Shown in pieces: positions 1 to 13,500 of a DNA stretch of 64,000 bases. This DNA is from Trichopria drosophilae (lineage: Eukaryota > Arthropoda > Insecta > Hymenoptera > Diapriidae), in NCBI GenBank assembly GCA_030407085.1, contig CM059585.1, forward strand, positions 8,177,001 to 8,241,000. The letters run 5' to 3'. Each line of letters begins with the position of its first letter. Positions within the stretch are counted from its first letter, which is position 1. Both the position numbers and the translations under genes were made by a program. Below the pieces are notes generated by a model. That model was given only the letters and a program-made list of their open reading frames with translations. It ran no database searches and had not been told where the DNA came from.

Positions 1-1056
1 GTCCGAGATTCGAACGCTCGATAGGAAATTTTGTAATTTGTCGCAAATCACTAGCGTGAAAGTGTCGAACGCGCGATCTTTTGTGCAAATTGGTAGTGGT
101 TGTTAGTTGTTAATTCAGCGGCATATTTTTATTATTTACTTCGCGATTTCCCTACTTTTTTCATTTTGTGTTCTGAAACTTATATGTTATTAGTAGATTA
201 GATGATACTCTGGTTAGTAAGATTATAAAAAGTTCTTTAGCAAAATTTGATTCATTGTATAGATTTTGAATGGCAAGCAATTTAAAATAGAACAATAAGT
301 ACAAAGGAAGTACGTTAAAAACGACTAGCTCTCAAAGTTACGTATAGAGATGAGGGATGTTACCCTCTCCCTTCTCCAAACTCGTGAATGCGCGCGCATG
401 CGGATGCCACGCCCACTGTGTCATAGTGGGGGTAAAAGAGAGAACTGATGATGCGCTCTAAGCGTGAGGCATGGGCGGGGTGTCATCAAATTGTTGTTAA
501 TTTAGCATTGGTATTAGAAGTAAGAAAGCACTCAAAATGATAAAATCCATATACCATGTTGTTTTTATTATTCGTCACATTTAAAAGTGTAACTATATGC
601 ATGTGTTGTCAATATATATAAAAAAGGAGAACTATGTAGTGATCATTATTCTTTAACAACCGTAATATTTATATAATAATTCTCTGTAAAAAGTTGTGAA
701 GCACTGAAGTGGTTCATAAAATAATTGAAAAAATTTAAGATGTGTTGGAAATTAAGCGTATTGTAACACATCTCATCAATTTTTCTATTCTGAAGAATTC
801 CGAATACGGAATTTTGTACAGCCTGTTTTAAATTTAATTATTAAAAAACAAATATTTAGAGCGCTTTTTCAATCTGATAGAGCATCATACATTTCTGGAA
901 ACAAGGTTCACTTTAATTAATTCTGTCATTTGGCGAAAGATAAACTGAACTTTTTGTACACCTGAAAAAGTAGACGCCATTTTTTGTACCCATTTCTGGA
1001 TGTTTTTTGCTTTCATAATGTTTTTTTGGGACCTAAGAAATAAGACATTTACTCAC
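1..1056 (-). other. Duox intron 8, 5' part
   Basis: Intron sequence after the donor of exon 8. I see no coding exon here. A GC-richer patch at about 350-490 includes the 12-bp palindrome ATGCGCGCGCAT (388-399) and a small hairpin CCCACT...AGTGGG (about 407-427). Function unknown. Confidence 0.8.
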
Positions 1057-1502
1057 CCATTATCTTCATTCTCGAACCAAAAACGATCGGCGTTTCGGAG
1101 CCGTAAAAATTGGTCCTTAATCACGGCAGAAAAAAGCTCGCCAGGACCGTCTTTCGATTCCAGCATTCCTCCAAGGTAGACGTCGATGTTGTTGAGATTA
1201 TCCTGGTAAATCTCGATCAGGTCGCGTAAAAGATCCGGGTTTTTGTCGAAGAGCTCGGGATTAATTTCGTGCCAAGTTTTCCGCCTGGGTAACTTGAAGT
1301 AAGCCCTGGCTGTGTTGTAATCGGGCAGGCCGTTGTCGCGACCTCGCATAATGTTGAGAGCGCCGAGGTCCCGCCGTGAAAATTCCATCGGCCCAAAGAG
1401 ATTGTTACGAATGTCTGTGCCGAGAAGATTGTCCTCTTTCTCCGCCACTTGCGAGGACATTCCCATTATCAGCTCGTCGATCGTCGTGTTCCCCAGAATT
1501 TC
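1057..1502 (-). CDS. Duox: Duox coding exon 8: end of peroxidase domain
   Basis: The exon encodes residues 377-524, EILGNTTIDELIMGM through RFWFENEDN. It has FGPMEFSRRDLGALNIMRGR (412-431), in which RGRD is near-invariant in animal haem peroxidases, and ends at RFWFEN, the normal close of that domain. A sequon NTT lies at 381-383. The acceptor is TTTTGCAG|GAAATT. The donor is AATGG|GTGAGT, leaving in phase 2, so the gene continues in exons beyond the left edge. Confidence 0.96.
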
Positions 1503-4500
1503 CTGCAAAATAATACAATTATGTCTTTTTTGAAAACTCAAATGTTGTAGGGGGACCTTTGACACTTTCGCCTATTGGCAGCTTTCTAAATTTGAACTTT
1601 TCGAATGGTTTTAAATGGAAAATTATATGAGGGAGCTGGGGAGAAACCATGTCATTCTGATAGATTCAATTTTAATCACACGAACTGATGTATCTTTAGT
1701 GAAGATAAGTCAGACGGGACATTGGTGAGAAACCGTCATATCATATGGGATCTTATTAGATCCCTACATTTCTAATAGGCAAATAATTGGTTTGAGACAT
1801 TTTAAATTGTAGCCATACGATTTATTCATGACTTTTCAACGAATGGTTTGTACAGCTCGTTACTATATTTGGACACAGAAGGTTGTTCGTCCTCCGGAGG
1901 AAAATAATTAATAGAGACTGAATTTTCTAGATTGGTTTCTATTAATCTCAATACAATTTCTGACATTTCAAATTAAAATTAGTAGAAATCCATTCGTGAA
2001 AGTAAGCTCACATCAATTATTTTTTGCTTGTCCCATGCCGCTTCATGAGAAAGAGAAACCTTATTGCTTCAGAGAGATAAAATAAATGACAAGAGCATGT
2101 CATTAAATCGGTTCATTGTGATACTTTTATATGTTTTTGCGGAACATGACCTGACCAGAACTTAGTTGAAGATTACAAACCCCTTGTTCGTCACCTGTTC
2201 AAAGCTGTCCATGTTCCGATAAACTAAATCAAGATTGCCTGGAGAGTCTCCAAAATTCAATATTGCATCCATTTTATTTCTTCGTATATGATAAAATAAG
2301 GTTCAATCGTCTCTTGTAAACAATCATTTAAAGGGCTATGAGTCAATTAGAAATTTAACTGAACTAAAGTAAAACTTGAGGTTCGATTAGGTCTTCATCA
2401 ATTTGCAATTTGTCAAATCATGTCATCGTTCTTGACATTAAGTAGCTCGATGTATCATCACTCTATAACTAGTCTTCTTCAAACCTATTGGTGTAACGGC
2501 CTATGCAAAGAGGTATACCGAAATTGCCGTCATGGGGTTTTAAGAAGGTTCAAATTAAGAGATGCTGTATACTCAAATCATGAATTAATCACGAAGCTTT
2601 TTATAATTCTTAAGTGTTCTGAACTAATGATTGAATATATCTCTAATCAATTTCTGAAGATCTGCTAACATGAAAGTATTGAAGTTTGATCATTTAACAT
2701 TACTGAGTCTATCATATCATGTATTCGTTGAGTTAACTGTTTTATTTCCGATTAGCAAATATCGTATATAATTTTGTCACTTTGGGTATTTTGCATCATC
2801 CTTCATCAACACCTCCTTACTTGATCCTAACCTTTGCTCATCCTATGTTAATGTCTGGCAACTGCCAATAACGTTGTGCAATGCTTGTTTTCGTTAATCA
2901 GTTTTTCTCATTGTCAAGATTCAATCTAGAAGCTTTCCCTTGGAGGAGAAATCATGTTATGTCTATTTATCATCGACCTATAGAAAACTATTAAAAGGCT
3001 GTTCTATAGAGTTAATTATGGAATAACCCAGTTATTAAACTAGGACTGATCAATGATTACATTTAGCAATTTTATTAAGAGCCCTACATCAAATTCGATA
3101 GACATTTCCAAACAAGACTTTTGATTTCTGCACTATCGCCATGTGGGAATCCGCGATGAACGGATAAGGTACACATAATATCACGTGGTCGTTACGATGT
3201 GGGTTATCGGAAATTATCTTGGTCGTAACGCTTCGTAATAATGACGGTGAGAAAGCGAGCCGCTACTGGAATTATGAAAACCGTAAGCCACGAAGCGCAC
3301 CGGCCAGTTATTGACCTCCAAGGTACGGAATACCGATTGTTCTTAGCGTTGACCGTGCAGCCGTTTAAACTCGTGTACATTCGCGTGCTAACCTCTTATG
3401 GAGCTAATGCATGTAATGCATTCAATTAAGCCTTTGACCCAATGAGCCCGATGCAGGTGTGTGTGTCGATCTCGAGAACCTGCGAGCGGACAACTTTTAT
3501 TGTCCCGTGTAAGAACAATAGATCGGTGTTATAACATCGCTGAAACAATTGAGATTTTTTGCGCGTATATTTATTTCGTTGCTTGTTTGCGTGCAATTTA
3601 TATGCACATTATTCATTTCGCACGATTAGATCCCCAATCGTTTTATCCGATCAAATTAGAGATTAGGGTATATATTTCATTGTGTAATAATCTGACCAAA
3701 ATTATATTGCAGTGATATTCGACAACATAAATATTTTATTTATTATTGTTAACTATTTATTGTTATTATCTCTGAAATGAAAACTTATCATATGACCCAA
3801 AAGTGGGATTGGGTAATATGCACAACAATAATGAATTACTTGTGAAATCTAATGGCTGGTGTCAATTTTTAGGTGGAGTTGTGAATATTTGACATTCCAT
3901 GGTACCTCTCGAAGTATGAATAATTTTCGATAGCGCGCAAAATCCATGTCTTACAAGATTATTGTATTCCGTTGGGCACGAAAAGCACAACAAAAAATCA
4001 TGTATAATTTTTTTTTTTATATTATTTTACGTCGACTTTTGTGAACCCACATGAGAATAAATCGCGACGGGACCTACAGTTTATGAAGGTGGAATCCGAA
4101 CCACCTGAGCTTTGGCGTTATTAGACAATAATTATAAATAAATACAGAGGTGTCCTAATGACAGATGACAGAGGCCGGGATCGAACCAGGGAATCATGTA
4201 TATTTGTTTTTTAGATAAAAATTAATTTTTTAGACGAGTGACTATCGAATTTGTAAATTTCTCAGTTCATCGAGCTATGAGAGAATGTAAACTAGCCTAA
4301 TCTAGTGATAAATCAATTTAATTTAATCCCTACGGTTACGGGTTATGCTAGAGATACGTACGCGGGCCTGTGCACTGTGGAAAATGACCTGTACAGTTTG
4401 GTTCAAATTACGATTGAGGTGAAATTATTCGACCGATTTTATCGTATTTTTGTTAAAATAAAGCTAATAAAAGTTGGAAAAATATTACCCAGTTAGATGT

Positions 4501-7500
4501 TTAAAAAACTTCACATATCAGGGAAACCCACAAATATTAGCAAAATAAGAAATTTTCATGAAAACTTCTATTATAATTCTTTGGCTTTTTAATATATTTA
4601 ATTAGAAAATTGTTATTTATTATTTATTATTTGTGAATTTCATGTGGGTGTCACATTAGAATTGGAATTTATTTAAAACTACCGTTATTCCTAAATCAAT
4701 AATATCTACATTGTTAAAAATTTATGAGTGTGATTATTTTTATTATTAATTTCGATACTAGTGACATATTTCAGCAAAATACGCGTACGATATCAAATGT
4801 TTAAGAGGAGTGAAAAGTATTTCTCGGAATTAACGATCACCGTCCGAATTGTAAACAAACGGAAACATCGAATATAAGAGTCAATATATCTACTTATTTT
4901 GTTTACATATTCGACTGTGGCTGTCATTACCAAGAATGCATGCGTTTATTATTTATCCTATACATTAATAAAATTCATCCAGTCTTCCATTTAAAAATAA
5001 TAGGAATGCATAAACCGAACATCCTAAAAAGAAATAATTTCGCAGGATGAGGGGATCGAGTTAAATGCAAAATGGTGAAAATAACGTATTCTATTACTTC
5101 GCGGGCTTTTATCCCGCACTAATGCGCAATGAAACGTCGAAGAACCAGCTATTAGTTACGAAATTGTTCGTCGGTACGTGCAGTGTTTAAAAAAAAAAGC
5201 AACATTCTAATCACAAATCATAAAATAAAGCAAGAACCGTGAAAAATTAAACGCCGTGCATCATTAACTTTGGGGTCATAAAGTTCATTTTTAATAGTGT
5301 TAGAGGCACGTTAAAACATTTTTAACGAAGTGATATGAAATTATTTGAAAGTACAGATAGTAATGCCGTACCTTAGGTATAGGTGCGTGTAATTACAATG
5401 GCATAATATTTAATTGTACACTTAGAACTACGTTTTCTTTGTTACACTAAAATAATGTCATTTACATATTTACGCGTATAATGTGTTTTTATTTGTGAGC
5501 GTGAGGTTCCCTTTCGTTTCGCTCGTTTTCCATAGATTTTTATAGGCTTTCTGAGATATTTATGGTTTCGATAATTGCTACAATTTTCCTATATTGTGTT
5601 TCAATATTATGACGTTAGTTGATATTCTTTACTTTTGCACGCAGCTCATTTCTTCGGCCGTTAAGATGTAAGTACCAATAACCGGAAACGTAAAAGGCAA
5701 GATCGGTTGTGTATTTTCTTAAAATGCACAATATGGAAAATAAAATATTTTAAGTGTGTGAAGTCTTTTGGATTATACTTAACTTTATTTGCTTTGGTAT
5801 TCTTATGTTTCCTTTTTTTTTTTTAATTTTATGAAATCGTTAGATTACATTTTTTTACGGTTATGACAATTAATAAAAAAATGGATTAAATCGCACACGT
5901 TTAATTTTTGTGATATGACTTCGAAGTTATTCTAACTCTTTTGTAATGTAAACAAAATGCACTAACGCGACAAATCACATATGATATATAGGCTAAATGG
6001 CCGGAAAACTGTCACACCTCGCACAGTGGCACTTACCCATCATTGGCGTAAACTCTAATTACCCCGTTTAGTTGGGCAATTTGTTCTGTTTAGTAATTTT
6101 CATAGATCGGAATTCCCATGAAAGTTTCCGATATTTTGTCTGTAAAGCTGTAGTTTATAAGCCGAGAGCTTAATGTTCTACTAACAATTCTTACCGAAGC
6201 AAAATATTTATATTTACGATTTCTAAAAAGAAGTACACCAAGTGACCATCGCCTTGCATGAAAACAAAGGAAAACACGAACGTTAGCGATGCAAGAAGCG
6301 ATGCAGTAAGATATTACATAAACCGTAATACAATTATGCAATTGAGGATAATAATTGTTTGTAACGGTGAAAATCATGAACGCCAAGAAAGTCTGCGGAC
6401 GTTTGGATTATAGGTGCAAAATAAATGCTCGTGGGCAAGGGCGTAACATCATTCACTCACATTCGAATCCCACCATGTGGTGCAGAGCCTGATCGCCGGT
6501 TGTCCCATATTAGTTTTGCGATAATTGCACTGCTCGTCTCGTCGATAAATACCAGGAGGTATCATCGTGTGTCCGAAGCGGAAAGCTGCACTTTGGAAGA
6601 TGTGACTGATGCCGGGATGTAAATCCGGCTTGTATCCTTCGTACGGCTGTATCTTCACTCCAAGCGCCATCGGAAGATACTCGTACATTATAATGTTCTG
6701 TAAGAAAAATCAGAAAATTGCTGTTATGAAGTATTTCAAACACATGATTGACGTGCGTAATTATCCGTCTCGCATATGATTGTACATTTCATTGATTGAT
6801 TATTTTTTAATCGAAAATAGTCTTAAAATAGCAATTATTGTATACTTCTGTTTTATTTTACTAGAATTATGATTGTCAAAAATGATTCGAAAATAGGTTT
6901 CTTAGTTTATTATTATTAAAAAGATATTGCCGGTACCGTCATTGCTCTAAGATCCATAGGGAAGTTGGAATGATTTTATAGCGCTAATTTTAAAACAATT
7001 ACTTTTGTTTGTACAGCCTGTGCCACGGCAGAGAAACTTGTTCGAAGGGATGAACTAATCCGTACGATGTCGCCGCAAGCATTTTGTGCCCCCTACTCCT
7101 TACTTACCGATTCCCCCCGCTCTAGCATCTCTTAAATCCATCTTCCCTTAGTCTTCACCCTTGAGTCATAGAAGGAAAATGGAAGGGGGAAATGCGCGAA
7201 AATCGGCACTCTGGTGGGAGGCGCAAGGTGCTCGACGCGCCGCTTTACGGTTTAGTTCGTTGCCTTCAAGAAAGCGACCACGAAAAATCGGTCAGTACCA
7301 CACCCATGGTTTGCATCTTAAAGGATTAAAAATTATGAAAGAAGTAATTCTATTTATACCGATGTGGCACACGTTCTGTATAGAATTGACGTGATATGAT
7401 CACAATTGAGTGGAGTAATTAGTTGATTGGAGCATTGTTGCTCTTAAGAGTATGCTTGGCATTTTTGTTATTACAGAAGTGATTTTTTTATGCGTTGAAA

Positions 7501-10500
7501 GTTTAATTGCAACGGTTTTAAATGACATACCACCTTGTTCCACTTTTTCAATAAAATTAAAAAATTTATTGTCATTCATAAAACTTTATCAGCATTTCTA
7601 ATTCTCTGCCATTAATTATTAACATTTGATGTGTTAAAACTACAAAAACAGCAAACATTGTGTTTATGTCATTCTGCTCTTTATAATGAATTGTAATCAA
7701 TTACTTAATAACATTTGCAACATATTTAATTTAAAAAATTCATGATTTCTTAAAATTTTCCACATTTAATTTGTCGGCCTTCAACTGTTTTGACCTAACT
7801 TTTTATTTTAGGGATTACAAAACAGGCGTTTCGATAAAAATCGATTACATTGATTTCCTTCCTGCTTCGACGATCAGTAGTGATCGATATCATATAATTA
7901 CTTATATTACGAAGTCGTTTAGTGCGTTAAGTAGTAAAGCTTGTTTGCAAATTTTCCGGTGCTCGCGTGACTATTTAGACGGTTTCCGCATATGATGGGA
8001 TAACGGATGTAATCGTCAGAAACATAAATATTAAATGGCAAATTTAATTAATAACAAATTTTAATCGTATTTGATCAACATTCATGTTACGTTTTATAAC
8101 CTACAACGAAAAATAATTAACGGCAATCTCGAATATTGATAATTCGATTACTGGTTTTGTTCTCTAATTTAGATGATTTTGAGTCCAAAATTAACAGACT
8201 AGAAGGTTTAATTCGACTGTTAATAAGTAAACAATGTCCATCAACCTTTTGTTCACGTTGCTTACTACTATTGGTAAAAATTCTGTACACGAGTAAAAAG
8301 GCTATAAAACGAAAGTGGAATGGTGAGCTACTTGACCAAGGAGACCAAGTTCACATTATGCCAAAAAGTCCATTGTGAAATTCAACATGCATTCGAATTG
8401 CAATCGGATGATAGTGTCTTGAAGCGTCATCTAGCTCTTATTACGTGGATTAAATTCCATTCAATATCAATTTTAATTCCGAGATCCTCATTCTGTGATA
8501 AGCTTCAACATCTTTCAAAGGTAGTTTTCTGAATACGTTCTTCGACGTTTGAAGGACTCATCAATCAGAAAGTTACGAATCTTGGCAATTATAAGTTCGA
8601 TTTTCATTTCATGAGTGTAATAACACGCTTTATACTCTTATTAAATACCAATCTTCCAATTGTTTATTTAAAATCTGAATTTTATGTCAATAATTCTGAT
8701 TAATTTATCATAGTGATTAATATTGAGCAAGGTGATGACACAATTATGAAACGATGGAATTAAATAAATTCCTTGAAGATGTGTAAGAAATCTTCCTCCG
8801 GCTTAATAATTTTAATTTTATTCAATAATGATCCAAAAAGCAATTATCTTATTTCATTAGCACAGAGATAAAGTGATACTAATATGTCGTCATAATTACT
8901 TACTTACACAGTTTTCGTTTTGAAAGATTTACGATGATTACTATTCAGTTTATCAAGTTTTCAATGCCGTTTCCTCGGCCCGTCACTTTCCTTCAGTTCA
9001 AGAACGCAATGTTATGTAGACGAGTAATGAAATATCTTGAAACTAATTAGTTTTTCGTTTTAACTAATTTAAATTCGGTACGTAAAATACGTTTCTTGTT
9101 GTATGTAAAATAAGCATATACGGAGCCTTCAGTAACTTTATCGGTCAAAATTGAATGTTTGTCGACGAAATAAGATATTTATCGTTAAAATCAGTAAAAA
9201 CCAATGAAAAATTTTATTACGATTATTCTTTGATTTTGAGACCGAAGTTGAAAAATTCGAACCGCCGATTGATGTTTATTAACATACATTAGCCTCAAAA
9301 ACACGAGTTTAAGTCATAACTCAGCAAAACGTCATCAAGTAACAACATGAGAAAAATTTGTTGCTCGTTTAAACCATCTCAAAATTTTCGTTTGGTAGAG
9401 GAATACGATTTCGAAATTTGAATTAAAATTAATGTTTTATCTCCATAGTGGTAGTGCAATCTATGAAGTCATCACATCAATCTGACTTCATAACATTACC
9501 CAACTTTATAGCAACATTGCGGTAAAGCAAATTTACAATTACTGGTAAATCGTCATTAGGTAAAAGGGTTGATAAAATTTCCAGAGTTGCATACCACTAA
9601 TCCTACATTAACCTCCAAAATTCTTCGGAGCATTGACCTAGGACGCCATGTAGAGGACCGAACCGGTTGGAACCACATAATTCTGGGAGCGGAAGGGTTA
9701 ACGTACTCCTCCTCCACGTGGACATTTTACGACAAAATTATATTGTCCGTTACTCAGCTGAATTGTTTATTTTTAGAATTCAAATCTGGTTTTCCCGTTA
9801 GCGATTTTGCAAGTAATCACTCAATGTCGACAGTATTTTGTACTCCTAAACCAGAGACGTCCCGAGAGACGCTATAAATTACGAATACAGCCTTTTTATG
9901 TGTTATTCTTCGTCGTCTTTTTTTTTTGGCGAATTAAAAAAGCAGGTAAATTATGTTCTGCTCGAAGCGCGTACCTCATATATTTACAAGTAACGAGATC
10001 CTTGTACGTCGACAGTAATCCCAGGTTCGAGCCACGCAATTTGAATTTTCAGGTCGGTTGAGATGCGTTTCAAGCTCGAAACAATCGCGACGTAACCTCA
10101 AAATTGGCATTGCGCATCGCGAAGTTCGTGTGTCGTAACAATTTTTTTTTAATGTCGACGATCTCCATTGGCGACCACGCGTTATTTTCCCTCCAACCTG
10201 GTGGTAAGACGAAGAGAAGAGAGGAAATTGGTGTCACCGATTTATAGTTAGATGTTACGACCGTTACGACTGTGCGGTTGATCATTATCCTACCGCAAAT
10301 CGTCGCCCCCGACCTCTATTCTTCAGAAGCTATTCTCCCGTCTCAGACTTTGCATTTTCTCACTTTTCCTCCCATGGAAATCCCTCGTTTTCGTTACACC
10401 TCTCTCTGTCTGAATCTTCCTATTTATGCCATTCTCACTTTGTCATTAGCAACTCTTTAATTGGTAATCGCTCAATCTCATTCTTGGATACTCGTTGTTA

Positions 10501-13500
10501 TTGATCTTTTTCTGCACCTTTTCCAGTCATAATTTCTTTTTAATTTACTTCAGTCCTCCTTTCATGCATCTCTCGTTATTTGTGTCTTTAGAGATCTTGC
10601 GATCATCTCGAATTTCAAAACAGTGGGAAACACGACGTTATGAGGTCAATTTTTTTAAATCGGTAATGTACACAGAGGTGCTGTTGTTTTTCTTAATTAG
10701 CTATTCTGGAATGCTTGAAAAAAGTGACTACAAATGCTTGAGAAAGTTATCGCTTATGGGTCGAAGGTCGAAATCATCATTGCAGCTTCTCGTGCGGTAA
10801 ATTGCAAATCGTATTTAATTCGTACCAAGTAACAAAGGGATTTTACAGGGTGTTTTCCGTATGTTTCATTCAGAGCACGACTTTTCAATAAGTAATTAAG
10901 TTGCACCGTCCATGGTCAACAGTCCAACCATCAATCAATCAGATGAGAAGGCGGCAAAGATCATGTTTGCATAGTCACAAAATACTGATCTGTAAAGTAT
11001 TCATTAGGCGCACATAACTGAGTGGCATTAAAAATCGAACACATTTTTTCTTTTCCTTTTATGATCGTAAAAAGAAGTTCTTCATTGTGCAACGTTTTTG
11101 TCGTTAAAGTCCGGGATCGGAATTTATATTTATGTATTCGCTATGGTACTGCCACTAATGCAAGAAAAGACACACTTATTATTTCCCTTTTAATGTCAGC
11201 AATAAATTCCCGTGGCGCTTCTTTAATCAGATTAATATATTCCTAGTGCACTCATTAAAGTTTCATTTGTTCAGGTAAAATATTGCCTTTTTCCTCCAAC
11301 TGTAATTGTGCATTTTAAATACTTTTTTTATGATTTTTTAAAATTTCGATTTAGTTTAATGTGTTCTTATATAATATTTCTTCTTTAATGCCCGTCATGT
11401 AGGAGTATGTAATTAAGATAGATTTTGATGATAGAATCTAAATAAGCACAGGTAAAGTAAAAGCTAATGCAGTTATGGCCCAAAAATAACAAATGTAATT
11501 TACTAAAATAAATCTATCGTTAACTGGTTAATGTAACGCATATTTACCTTCATTTATGTTATTACTTGAAGGCGATTCGTTTAAAAAGTGAATTACCTAA
11601 TTTCAACATTGTTTCTGGACTATGCATATACGTTAATTAGTCATCATAATAAGAATTTTGCTATTCTTTTTCACACTTGACACAATTCAGATGATGGACA
11701 CGTATTCTTCGCATGCATCATTGTCGTTCAGCCTTTTGTTACAAGGACAATCAAAGTGCGGCATAAAATTCAATTAATTAACCACATAACTACATGGGCA
11801 TGCATCGCACGTGGTAAAATTAAACAAATGCTTTTTCATAACTAGTTTAAATATTTTTGGTATTATATTTCATAACACTTTATACAATTAAATAATTGTT
11901 CAATATCATTACGTAATTTACGTCAACAATCTTAGATGTGCACTGAGAGAAATTATTTACTAATAGTCAATGTAACCTAATTTCAAGACTTACATTAAGT
12001 GTAAAGTTATAATAGTAACTGTAAAGTCAAAACTAACAGGTAACTTTGAGATGAAAATAGGTGCACTTTCCTGCGTGTCAGGAAATTATATATTGTATTT
12101 AACTCGTATATATTAACATTCAATGAGCGTTAACTGTTAATAAATCTTACATTAAATTCTGTCGTTTGAACTGCGCATGTCAACAATGCGTCGAAAAATT
12201 CGCAGAAAATCGAATGACTGCGCGTGTGTATGTTTGTTTATTTCTGTTTCGCTGAAACTGTAAGCACATAAATATGTCACATAACGAGACCCAACATTAA
12301 TATTTAAAATTCTGATATCAACAATTAACATAACAAATGTAACCGAATCTCAGATTGCGGTAACTACATTACCTTAAGATCAAAATTTAAATTTTGTTAG
12401 CTTTACTATGAAGCTGTTACATTAACTGTAAACAAACATTTCTCTCAGTGTACAAATAAATATTGCCATTAATATTTATATTTTTTTAATTGCTGAATTT
12501 CAAAATTCACTTTAAAATGTACTTTAAAATGTACAATGACGATTTCGCCTTCAATTGACGTTAACAATTTTTTATATAAATTTTGGTTTTTAGACAGGAT
12601 CATAGCAATTACAGAATTACTTTCTCTTGCACTTTCATTATATCTTACGTTTTAAAGAGGTTTTCAGTTTTTCCTACGATTAATAAATTATAACGGCTCT
12701 CACAAAGTGTGTGAAAACGTACCCAAATGTACAACTTCCGTCATGCGCGGAAGAGTTACGATGGCTTCACACGTTTTGCCACGTTCTCTACATATGATTC
12801 TTGTTTTTTCAGTAAATAGTAATCTAATAAAGATTTATTCTAAAAAGCTTTAGATTCAAATGGTCCAAATTTCAAACTAAAATTCTGTTTATTTTTTAAA
12901 TCATGAGTTCAATCTCTGAAACAAGAATAGCACGAAAGATTAGTTCACGAGCTCGTAAGAAAGTAGGCACGTGCTAAGCTTCGTCACGTGACACAATTTT
13001 TCCAATGTTTTGCCAGAATGAAGCCGGTTTTTTGAGAAAGTTGTAAGGTGTCGACATTGTCACATGCTCGTATTTTTTTATCGAACCGGATTTTAGACGC
13101 GTTATTATGTATCGACGTTGCGTCCCACGTTTTGAATTTTCCACGTGGATAAACTATAGTGTTAAAATCCTGATCGATTTCAGCCTGGACTAGAATATCA
13201 TTATTACGTTGATACATAAAAAATGTTTTTTTTTATACTCAAATTGTAACCAAAATTATTTCAAACACCACGTACTTTGGGTTTTCTACTTACATGAAAA
13301 AGAAAACATTAATCAAACGTCACATAACTTGAGCTTTCAGTATACAAAAACTTGTCAAGTTTGATTTTGTCAAGGAATTCGTTTGCACAATTTAACCTGC
13401 CAATGTAAGATTGGATCATTGCGATTACCTCAATTGGGGAACTCGCTTCTGGCATCCCGTGGATCGGATGATGTAAACACAATTTTCGTATAAAATTTGA

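Noticed and set aside
6090..6386. A 98-codon minus-strand open frame just downstream of Duox exon 7
   Set aside because: It lies inside intron 7 after a good donor and has no homology; the Duox frame continues directly from exon 7 to exon 8.
9569..9877. A 102-codon plus-strand frame with a string vaguely like a LINE C-terminus
   Set aside because: The likeness is limited to about a dozen residues (VEDRTGW) with no other retroelement signature nearby.
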